NCBI GenBank assembly: GCA_019693395.1
Contig: JAAMXP010006573.1
Coordinates: 52,313 to 116,312, forward strand
Direction: 5' to 3'
From: Ettlia oleoabundans
Taxonomy: Eukaryota; Chlorophyta; Chlorophyceae; Chlamydomonadales
DNA length: 64,000 bases
Each line of letters starts with the position of its first letter. Within the stretch, counting starts at the first letter, position 1. The notes beneath the pieces were generated by a model. It was not told the DNA's origin. It saw only the letters and a program-made list of their open reading frames with translations, and did no database searches. Positions 54,554-64,000 of this stretch are shown here, in pieces. A program made the position numbers and the translations under genes.

Positions 54554-55169
54554 AATTTGCTCTAGACTTCAAACTAGAGGAAGAGTCTTAACAGAACGAA
54601 AATTTTCCCTTTCTTTTCTTAAAAACAATGTTTTGTTACCAAAAATTGTATTTTGTCCTCAAAATGAGATTTTGAGGAAGGGACTGAAAGCAACAAAAAT
54701 CTTTTAGGTCCAAAGGAACCGGGCATTACCTAAAAATAGTTTTTTAAAATAAGCAGTCTTACCTGTCCAAAAAGAGAATTGGTGCGTTTTAAAAACGCAA
54801 TGGTTAAATCCAAATTTTGAAGAAAGGGGATGGATCTTCTGGTATACACTCTACCAGTTTAAAATTCTCTAATTGTCCTTTAGTATAACTTATTTTGAAA
54901 ATGAAATCAATTAGTACTATTTCAACAAACTCCAGTCTTACGTTATAATAGAATAAGAAAAAATGAAACATTTGACACAAATAAATTTTTGTCGTCTAAA
55001 AAGCAAAAAAACTCTAATCTTAAGAAAAAGGTTACTCTGTCCATTTTTTCAAACAGATTTTTATTCCCAAAAACGGTAAAGTTTTTGGGGCAAGACAGAG
55101 ACTAAACCACTCTTTTGTGGAAATCTGAACACAAAAAGCAACGTTAGTAGAGTTTTTTTTTCATTTTTG

Positions 55170-55228
55170 GTTCCGTTTCTTTGTTGTTCCGTTTTTTCAA
55201 ACAAAAAACGGAAACAAAAAACGGAAAG
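55170..55228 (-). repeat. 59-bp inverted repeat, right copy
   Basis: Ends at the AAGGAG ribosome-binding site of petA, 15 nt before the ATG, so the repeat overlaps the petA translation signal. Confidence 0.9.
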
Positions 55229-55242
55229 GAGAAGAAAATTTT

Positions 55243-56298
55243 ATGGACCAAAACTTAGAGGTTTTGGTAAGTATAGTGACAAAAAATTCTATGTATAATT
55301 TTAAAAATTTAGAATTAACTTCATTTCCAAAAACATGGTTTTTTGGGCTGAATGAAAAAATTTCGCTTTTGTCAAATGTGGCATCAAAATCTCTTTTTGT
55401 TCTAGTTTCTAGTTTCTTTTTAACTTCATCTAGTCAAGCATATCCTATTTTTGCTCAACAAAATTATGAAAATCCTCGTGAAGCTAACGGTCGTATTGTT
55501 TGTGCCAATTGTCATTTAGCTGAAAAACCTGTTGAAATCGAGGTCCCTCAAGCCGTGTTACCTGATACTGTTTTCGAAGCTGTAGTTAAAATTCCATATG
55601 ATAAACAAATAAAACAAGTTCTAGCAAATGGGAAAAAAGGTGATTTAAATGTTGGTGCAGTTTTAATTTTACCGGACGGGTTCGAATTGGCTCCACCAGA
55701 TCGAATTCCAGAAGAAATGAAAGCAAAAGTGGGTAAACTATACTTTCAGCCATATAGTGCAGAAAAGAAAAATATTTTTGTTGTAGGACCTGTCCCTGGC
55801 AAAAAATATAGTGAAATAGTATTTCCTGTTTTATCTCCTGATCCAGCAAAAAATAAATCGATCTCGTATTTAAAATATCCAATTTACATAGGTGGCAATC
55901 GTGGTCGAGGTCAAGTATATCCTGATGGGTCAAAAAGTAATAATACAATTTATACAGCATCCGCTGCTGGAAAAATTACTGCCATTGAGCCTATAGACAA
56001 AAAAGGTGGTTATGTAGTTACTATTGAAACTGCAACTGGAGATATTGTTTCGGATACACTTCCACCAGGTCCAGAACTAGTGGTCAAACCCGGTGAGACT
56101 GTTGTGGTAGATCAGGCTTTAACCACAAACCCTAACGTTGGTGGTTTTGGTCAAAGTGAAACAGAAATTGTTCTACAAAATCCACGTCGGATTCAAGGTT
56201 TATTAGTATTTTTCCTTTTTGTGCTTTTAGCTCAAGTTTTCCTAGTTCTTAAGAAAAAACAATTTGAGAAAGTTCAATTAGCAGAAATGAATTTTTAA
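55243..56298 (+). CDS. petA: Cytochrome f precursor
   Basis: Haem-bearing subunit of cytochrome b6f, lumenal with a C-terminal stromal anchor. 351 residues. The haem site CANCH is at 87-91, the mature N-terminus is Tyr67 in SQAYPIFAQ (its amino group is the axial ligand), and the anchor helix is at about 318-337. The presequence is about 66 residues, longer than the usual 30-35; the extra part includes [13 protein letters not shown], which looks repeat-derived. A second ATG at codon 17 is possible, but only the first has AAGGAG. Confidence 0.98.
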   Translation: MDQNLEVLVSIVTKNSMYNFKNLELTSFPKTWFFGLNEKISLLSNVASKSLFVLVSSFFLTSSSQAYPIFAQQNYENPREANGRIVCANCHLAEKPVEIEVPQAVLPDTVFEAVVKIPYDKQIKQVLANGKKGDLNVGAVLILPDGFELAPPDRIPEEMKAKVGKLYFQPYSAEKKNIFVVGPVPGKKYSEIVFPVLSPDPAKNKSISYLKYPIYIGGNRGRGQVYPDGSKSNNTIYTASAAGKITAIEPIDKKGGYVVTIETATGDIVSDTLPPGPELVVKPGETVVVDQALTTNPNVGGFGQSETEIVLQNPRRIQGLLVFFLFVLLAQVFLVLKKKQFEKVQLAEMNF

Positions 56299-56822
56299 AT
56301 TTAAAAAGTTAAAACTAGTGACAAAAATAAATTTGGTTCCGTTTTTTTAACAAAAAACGGAAAGGAAAGGGCTCACAAAAAAAATTTTTGTGAAGACAAT
56401 AAAAAGAGAATTTCTTTCCTTTTTTAAAAACCCTTATTTTGGTGTCAACTCGAATAAAAAAATCTAGTAGTCGTTCCGTTTCTTAAAAAAAAAACAAACA
56501 AAAAGCCCTTTACAAAAAAATATTTTTTTGCGGAAAGAGGCTAAAGAATATTTTTCGGAAAGGGAAGTTTTATTTTTAATTATTCTGTTTTTGGGGCTAA
56601 AAGGAGCGACAAAAACAAAAAAATTCATTAACTGACGTACTTCAAAATTTTTGTAACGGTTGGTCCTCAAAAAAAATTTTTGAGGACAGGTACAAGTTCG
56701 ATTAGCCCAAAAAGGATTGTTGTTTCCGTTTAAAAAAACGAAGTTTTTTTAACGGAAAAGAAACGGGATAAATTAACTTTTTGATAACCGTCCGGTTTTG
56801 GTTAAATTGAGGATTTTTTAAA
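56299..56822. repeat. Repeat-rich spacer petA-petL
   Basis: 524 bp with CCGTTTTTT/AAAAAACGG units (related to the 59-bp repeat; about 56338-56365 and 56722-56765) and CTCAAAAA/TTTTTGAG hairpins. No gene. Confidence 0.6.
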
Positions 56823-56918
56823 ATGGTAACCGTTTTTAGTTATATTGCTTTATTACTCAGTGCCTTGGTAATCACATTAACATGTTATATTGGCCTTTTA
56901 AAAATTAAATTAATTTAA
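56823..56918 (+). CDS. petL: Cytochrome b6f subunit PetL
   Basis: A 31-residue single-helix protein, MVTVFSYIALLLSALVITLT then CYIGLLKIKLI, peripheral in the b6f dimer. Good match to chlorophyte PetL. petG follows 18 bp later. Confidence 0.93.
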   Translation: MVTVFSYIALLLSALVITLTCYIGLLKIKLI

Positions 56919-56936
56919 AAAAATAAAAAAAAATCT

Positions 56937-57050
56937 ATGGTAGAAGCTCTCTTATCAGGTATTGTGCTGGGCCTTGTTCCAGTAACAATTGCAGGATTAT
57001 TTGTCACTGCATATTTACAGTATCGACGTGGTGATCAACTTAATATTTAA
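56937..57050 (+). CDS. petG: Cytochrome b6f subunit PetG
   Basis: A 37-residue single-helix protein, [20 protein letters not shown] then [17 protein letters not shown]. Canonical. Co-transcribed with petL. Confidence 0.97.
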   Translation: MVEALLSGIVLGLVPVTIAGLFVTAYLQYRRGDQLNI

Positions 57051-57060
57051 TTTACTGTTA

Positions 57061-57098
57061 ATTCTCTTCCACAAAAACTCGTTTTTGTGGAAGAGAAT
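57061..57098 (+). terminator. petG 3' hairpin
   Basis: Perfect 18-bp arms (57061-57078/57081-57098), loop TC, 10 nt past the petG stop. Confidence 0.7.
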
Positions 57099-60248
<3,150 letters not shown>

Positions 60249-60267
60249 CCTTTTTGGTTTTTATAAC

Positions 60268-60311
60268 GTTTTGTATGATATCAATCTACTAAGATTGGTA
60301 TCATACAAAAC
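60268..60311 (+). terminator. psbC 3' hairpin
   Basis: 20-bp arms (60268-60287/60292-60311) with one G-U pair, 20 nt past the psbC stop. Confidence 0.75.
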
Positions 60312-60376
60312 CAACTAGCCCAACACTTTTTTAAACAAGGATGAGAGACACCACCGGTGTAGAGCTTGAAAACTAG

Positions 60377-60757
60377 AAAAAAAAGAGTACGTATTTAGAA
60401 CAATTTCTAGATCAAGAACTTTATAATCAAGATTGGCAAGGGTTTTTCCTGCTTTACAATGAAGTTTGGGAGTATTCTTTTTTTAGGGTAGGAGATGCTC
60501 TTTTTCTGTCACCTGAAAAACAATTTATACCTTTTGTTTTTTCGAGCAGTGATTTTCAACCAAGAACTAAACAAATGTTAGCCATTCCACCGAAAGAGAC
60601 TCCAAAAAACTTGCTGGGTGGGAAAAAGGCTTTAAAGAAGATTTGGCGCTTCTTTACCAAGTCACTTTTCCAGTCCATTTTAAGCGATTCGCTTTGTTCT
60701 AGTTCAACACAATTGAAAAATCAGAGAAAATGTCTGTATCCGATGAGGCGGCATTAA
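60377..60757 (+). pseudogene. Open frame a of an unrecognised chain, no ATG in first half
   Basis: 126 codons open after a TAG at 60374; the first ATG is at 60575. The translation (EQFLDQELYNQDWQGFFLLY ... FIPFVFSSSDFQPRTKQMLA) looks protein-like, with balanced residues and no dispersed-repeat peptide. It resembles no plastid family I know. It overlaps frame b by 28 bp in another frame. Possibly the 5' part of a decayed gene. Confidence 0.3.
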
Positions 60758-60999
60758 AGTATGCTATTGGTGAATTTAATAGGTGCCTGTTTACATTTTT
60801 AGAGTATCTTTCTGCCAGACAACGTTTGTTTCATGTTTTCCAAAAATTACAAAATTATTCCGATTTTCCCGAAGCACTCAGCCGAGAGATTTTTACATTA
60901 GATGCATTGTTACTACAAGTTTTACTCGACTTTATTGATTTTCAAACAACGCTTTCAAAAATTTTTGTTTTAAAACAAAAGGAAGAATCCAATTTATGA
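60730..60999 (+). CDS. Hypothetical protein b, 89 residues
   Basis: MSVSDEAALKYAIGEFNRCL..., a predicted all-helical soluble protein with leucine-rich C-terminal half (SREIFTLDALLLQVLLDFID). Not recognised. The stop TGA is followed by one base and then the ATG of frame c, an operon-like junction. Composition differs from repeat-derived frames elsewhere in the window. Confidence 0.35.
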   Translation: MSVSDEAALKYAIGEFNRCLFTFLEYLSARQRLFHVFQKLQNYSDFPEALSREIFTLDALLLQVLLDFIDFQTTLSKIFVLKQKEESNL

Positions 61000-61000
61000 A

Positions 61001-61519
61001 ATGAGTAGACTCTCCGCTTTCACCAAAAAAAACAGCACCTGGCCAATTACAATGGTTGTTTTTTTTTTTCTTTTAAGCATTATTTTCACGACGCTTTACT
61101 TTTCTAACTTTTTGCGCTTTTATGTACCTAAAAAAGAAAAAGAGATCTCTCTGCCCTCCCCCACCTTTGCTAATTCGGCTGAGCCTTATAAGAAAGCAGA
61201 TCAAGCCAATGAGGTCACAATCAAAACAATACAAAAAGTGGATTTGCCTAACGTCTGTTTCGCTTCTTCGAGTCTGGGTATAAACAAGTTTTTTTCTTAT
61301 TTGCGTGTCGAAAACGAGGCTGCACAAACTGATGCAAGAAAACATAAAAAAACTACGAAACGAATTTCCCTTCCATCGAATTTAACAGACTCTGGAATAA
61401 AAAATCACTCCACCACATTAGGGAAAGTTAGGCGAAAGTGGGCTTATGGGTTTTTCGACAAAAAACATTGGACGCCGGATTGGTTTTCATGGAAAGTGGA
61501 CAAAAAAGGAGTTGAGTGA
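61001..61519 (+). CDS. Hypothetical membrane-anchored protein c, 172 residues
   Basis: MSRLSAFTKKNSTWPITMVV... A single strong transmembrane segment at about residues 14-38 follows a short basic N-terminus; the remaining 130 residues are hydrophilic, Lys/Ser/Thr-rich and end in KKHWTPDWFSWKVDKKGVE. Topology suggests a bitopic membrane protein. No family recognised. The stop overlaps a GTG of frame d (GTGA). Confidence 0.4.
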   Translation: MSRLSAFTKKNSTWPITMVVFFFLLSIIFTTLYFSNFLRFYVPKKEKEISLPSPTFANSAEPYKKADQANEVTIKTIQKVDLPNVCFASSSLGINKFFSYLRVENEAAQTDARKHKKTTKRISLPSNLTDSGIKNHSTTLGKVRRKWAYGFFDKKHWTPDWFSWKVDKKGVE

Positions 61520-61650
61520 CAAAAAATTTATCTAATGTCAGATTTGCAGCGATTTCCCCATACGGCCCAGCAAGTATGTTGCTTGCTTTAGTATATTCGT
61601 CAGTTAAAAAATCTGTTGTAGCCTCTAAATCAAAAATGGCTTTATTTTGA
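61516..61650 (+). CDS. Open frame d, GTG start overlapping stop of c
   Basis: 44 codons from GTG 61516: TKNLSNVRFAAISPYGPASM then LLALVYSSVKKSVVASKSKM. The 4-bp GTGA overlap is the classical translational coupling arrangement, but frame d is short and could equally be a frameshifted continuation of frame c. Its last third overlaps frame e. Confidence 0.25.
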   Translation: MTKNLSNVRFAAISPYGPASMLLALVYSSVKKSVVASKSKMALF

Positions 61651-61945
61651 CGCCATAATTTGTTTTTTCTTTTTTTCAAGAGTTTATTCGGCTTCAGTAA
61701 AGAAATCTGAACCTGAAACCCAAAGTCAAATACTTGTGGCTGAAGCTGTACAAAGTTTTCTTAGTCTTACTACAAAATTTTCACTCTATTTTCCCAGAAG
61801 AGAATAAAAAAAAGATACAAAGAAAAATAGAACTCCTGCTTCAACTCAGCCTCTATCCCGAATAGAGCTCAAAAACGAATTAGAGAAACTTGAAGAGAAA
61901 AATAGAACACTTTCTAGTCAACAACAAAATTTTAGCCAACAATAA
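61622..61945 (+). pseudogene. Open frames e/f, same frame interrupted by one TAA
   Basis: Frame e (61622-61807) ends in TAA at 61805; the same frame continues to 61945 as a charged, coiled-coil-like stretch (IELKNELEKLEEKNRTLSSQ). There is no ATG start. Frame e starts inside frame d, so a frameshift would join them. Unrecognised; looks like a decaying coding sequence. Confidence 0.3.
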
Positions 61946-62045
61946 ATTAGGTAGTGTAGCTTTAAGAATTGAAGAAACTCCAATTAGACAAAGGAATAAT
62001 AATCTTAAAACTTTTCGTCAGGTCGTAAAGAAACTTATAAGCTAG
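61884..62045 (+). pseudogene. Open frame g, overlapping frame f
   Basis: 53 codons (…NNKLGSVALRIEETPIRQRN…TFRQVVKKLIS) open after a TAG, shifted from frame f. Last member of the chain. Unrecognised. Confidence 0.2.
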
Positions 62046-62368
62046 CGTCTAAACTAACAAGTGCTCTAGATATTGGTCACAATTTCGTATTATGAAAATC
62101 TGCTATTAATAAGCAACAAGCCTAACCCAAGCGTTAAAAAAAAAAAATGATACTTTTTGACAAAACTTGTTTTGTCACCATGCTTCTTTAAAACAACAAA
62201 ATGAAAACACCTTAAAAACAGCTTGGAGTTCGGAATTCAGCATGCTAAATTCAAGGAGCTTGGAAAGGTTCATAATGCCTCAAAGAAAATTAAAAAACAA
62301 GAGCAAAAAAGAGGCTTGATTTCTTGTGTTTTTTTGATAAAATTCTTATTGACGTGATAAATATCCAA
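62046..62368. other. Spacer upstream of trnS-GCU
   Basis: 323 bp. Contains TTGACAAAAC/GTTTTGTCA copy 3 (62157-62177). Short frames may continue the decayed chain, but nothing is supported. Confidence 0.4.
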
Positions 62369-62456
62369 GGGGAGATGACCGAGAGGCCGAAGGTAACGCA
62401 TTGCTAATGCGTCGTATGGCAACCCCATACCGAGGGTTCGAATCCCTCTCTCTCCG
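62369..62456 (+). tRNA. trnS-GCU: tRNA-Ser (GCU)
   Basis: An 88-nt class II cloverleaf with acceptor GGGGAGA/TCTCTCC, anticodon stem GCATT/AATGC with loop core GCT, long variable arm (GTATGG...CCATAC) and T-arm GAGGG-TTCGAAT-CCCTC. Confidence 0.95.
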
Positions 62457-62598
62457 AAATCCAACAGGAAGAAATACTTTCATTTTAAAAAATGAAAACT
62501 TTCTTTTAGTAAAAATTCATCTTTCTTTTTTTCTTTTTGGAAGCCGAACTAACTTTTTTCAAAACAATTTATATTTTTTACACTATTTTCATAAAAAT

Positions 62599-62673
62599 TA
62601 GACTTGGTGGGGTTCGAACCCACGACACCGTGTGTCGGAAACACGGACTCTAGATCCACTGAGTTACAAGCCT
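62599..62673 (-). tRNA. trnR-CCG: tRNA-Arg (CCG)
   Basis: A 75-nt cloverleaf with acceptor AGGCTTG/CAAGTCT, anticodon stem CGTGT/ACACG, loop TTCCGAC (CCG) and T-arm GTGGG-TTCGAAC-CCCAC. A plastid tRNA found in several green algae. Body similar to trnR-ACG. Confidence 0.93.
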
Positions 62674-63171
62674 AAATAAACCATGGAGAAAAATGGAATC
62701 AACCATGTGATTTTATCTTACAATTAAGTCAGTATCACGTCGTTAGTTCCTGTTTTTTTTTTAACAGAGTTTCCGTTCTCAAAATAATGTTGGTCTAGTC
62801 CCAAAATGTCATTTGGGAATAAAAACGAGAAAAAATCGGGCCAAAACAGGACCAAACTTTTATTTTTTATATTGAAGGGTCTTGGTCCTTTCCTTTCAGT
62901 TCCGTTTTTTTCCAAAAAAACGGAAGCAAAATATTCTTTTACTCCCTTCCTGAAAATTTCATTTTCAGGAAGGGAGCAGACTAAATCTTTTTGCTCCCGT
63001 TTTCGTCCTCAAAACGGTGTTTTGAGGACTCAAATAAAACGGAAGAGGAAAAAAAGGTAAAAAAAGGGGATAGTTACTGGTTGAGTCAGACTAGAATAAA
63101 ATTGTTTTGATTGAGGGCTTCCTATCTGTTAGTCCAAAAAATTACATATTAGTTACGCCAAGTGTTGTTTT
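62674..63171. repeat. Repeat-rich spacer trnR-CCG to ycf3
   Basis: 498 bp with three different palindrome families side by side: CCGTTTTTT/AAAAAACGG (62896-62928), CTTCCTGAAAAT/ATTTTCAGGAAG (62945-62978) and GTCCTCAAAAC/GTTTTGAGGAC (63005-63030). No gene. Confidence 0.6.
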
Positions 63172-63675
63172 TTAAAAACGGCCAGTCATTTTCAGCCAAT
63201 TTTGTGCTTCAATGTAATTTGTTGGAGCAAGTCGAATAGCTTCACGCCAATAATCGGCAGCTTTATCAAACAAAAGTTTTGAGATTTCTATTTGACTACT
63301 TTCTAATGCTTGTTCACCACGATAATGATAAATTACCGCAATATTATTTAATGCTTGTGGTAACGAGGGATTTCGCTCTAAAGCCTGATAGTAATAGTCT
63401 AAAGCTCGTGCATGATCACCATTACTTGTATGAATTAACCCAATATTATAGAGAATATAGCTACGATCGTAAGCGTCAGTTTCTAACCGTAATGCTTCAT
63501 AGTAATTTTGTAAAGCTTCCGCGTATTCACCCTCCGATTGTGCGGACATTCCGTCTCGATAATAGCTAAATGCTTGTTTTTCTTTATTGGAGGTTGGCAA
63601 AATTTTCAATAAAATGTCAGCAATTACTGTAAACGTTTTATCTATAAAGTTGTCATTTCGTTGTGAGCGTGGCAT
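63172..63675 (-). CDS. ycf3: Photosystem I assembly protein Ycf3
   Basis: A TPR-repeat chaperone for PSI assembly, 167 residues from the ATG at 63675 ([28 protein letters not shown]). Three TPR units are visible (about 35-68, 72-105, 120-153), e.g. [32 protein letters not shown]. Intron-free, unlike land plants. The frame continues upstream through a hydrophobic run to a non-ATG codon, which I reject. Confidence 0.98.
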   Translation of the reverse strand: MPRSQRNDNFIDKTFTVIADILLKILPTSNKEKQAFSYYRDGMSAQSEGEYAEALQNYYEALRLETDAYDRSYILYNIGLIHTSNGDHARALDYYYQALERNPSLPQALNNIAVIYHYRGEQALESSQIEISKLLFDKAADYWREAIRLAPTNYIEAQNWLKMTGRF

Positions 63676-63827
63676 AAAACAAGATTTCCTCGAAATTGAC
63701 TTTTTGGTTTTACTTAATTGGTAGTTTTTTTCTATTTTATCTAAAAAAAGAAAAATAAACAAGAAAAAAAAAAAACAACAAGAAAGCTCAAACTTTAGCA
63801 ACGGGAGATTGACAACTCTAGAAGATC

Positions 63828-63899
63828 TCCCTCAGGTAGGACTTGAAGTTACTATCAATCGGTTAACAGTGGACCATGCTAACACGGAGTTACTAAGGA
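63828..63899 (-). pseudogene. Degenerate copy of trnN-GUU
   Basis: 72 nt, the same length as trnN at 7380-7451, ungapped with 55 of 72 positions identical by my count. The anticodon loop CTGTTAA and T-loop are kept and the acceptor stem still pairs (with G-U). The D stem, anticodon stem and T stem each have about two mismatches. Probably non-functional, though a divergent working tRNA cannot be excluded. Confidence 0.65.
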
Positions 63900-64000
63900 T
63901 TTTTTTGCGTTTAGTCTATTAAAATCTAATTTGTTTTTAAGGGTTCTCAAGATAGTTTTTTTATCTTCCGGTTGGCCTGAATCTGTTCAAAACTGTTAAA

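Larger units (their letters stand above)
54442..55242. other. Divergent spacer chlI/petA, framed by an inverted repeat
   Basis: 801 bp holding the leaders of both genes. The two ends carry a 59-bp inverted repeat (see separate entries); the interior contains smaller CCCAAAAA-type hairpins. No gene seen. Confidence 0.6.

Noticed and set aside
61428..61679. 83-codon minus-strand frame with LWRQNKAIF resembling RpoB
   Set aside because: Only about 7 residues match RpoB; the rest is antisense to the plus-strand frames c-e. The match is kept as a DNA-fragment finding.

Overview
This window is plastid (chloroplast) DNA from a green alga. Evidence: light-independent chlorophyll synthesis genes (chlL, chlN), chlI, minD, tufA, ccsA, ycf20, rpl12, rpl32, infA and cemA; an ancestral-type ribosomal protein cluster; bacterial-type rpoA/rpoB/rpoC1/rpoC2; a trnL(UAA) with a group I intron; and strong A+T richness outside genes. 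The gene set and order (trnE-rpl20-rps18-trnW-trnP-psaJ-rps12-rps7-tufA-rpl19-ycf4-cemA-rpl23...rpl12) fit a core chlorophyte, most plausibly a trebouxiophycean or pedinophycean-like lineage; I cannot name the genus. No rRNA operon or large inverted repeat is visible. A run of 103 N (24453-24555) marks an assembly gap. Layout: 0.5-2.0 kb (minus) rpl32, ccsA. 2.4-8.3 kb (plus) chlL, chlN, trnR-ACG, minD, trnN-GUU, psaC. 8.4-23.9 kb mainly minus: ycf20, rps14, rbcL, then rpoB>rpoC1>rpoC2, with a plus-strand CAU tRNA between ycf20 and rps14. 24-28 kb trnC (plus), petB, petD, clpP (minus). 28.5-32.1 kb the psbB-psbT/psbN/psbH cluster. 32.7-37.1 kb tRNA-rich with psbM, rpl20, rps18. 37.4-52.7 kb one long plus-strand series: psaJ, rps12, rps7, tufA, rpl19, ycf4, cemA and the S10/spc/alpha-like cluster rpl23 to rpl12. 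53.1-54.4 kb trnR-UCU and chlI (minus), divergent from petA. 55.2-60.2 kb petA, petL, petG, psbD/psbC (overlapping). 60.3-62.1 kb an unrecognised chain of overlapping open frames. 62.4-64 kb trnS-GCU, trnR-CCG, ycf3 and a degenerate trnN copy. The gene products serve photosystem I and II, cytochrome b6f and its assembly (Ycf3, Ycf4, CcsA, PetL/G), chlorophyll synthesis, carbon fixation, plastid transcription and translation, proteolysis and division-site placement. The most unusual feature is the spacers: they are packed with short palindromic repeats of the CCCAAAAA...TTTTTGGG type. Members of these families have also entered protein-coding genes in frame (chlN, rpoC2, rpoC1, rpoB, minD, ycf20), so one repeat-encoded peptide ([12 protein letters not shown]) occurs once in ChlN and three times in RpoC2. 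Other points are a 59-bp inverted repeat between chlI and petA, an RpoA without its C-terminal domain, a CAU tRNA with a long variable arm, short stray copies of gene pieces in spacers, and the frameshift-linked ORF chain downstream of psbC.
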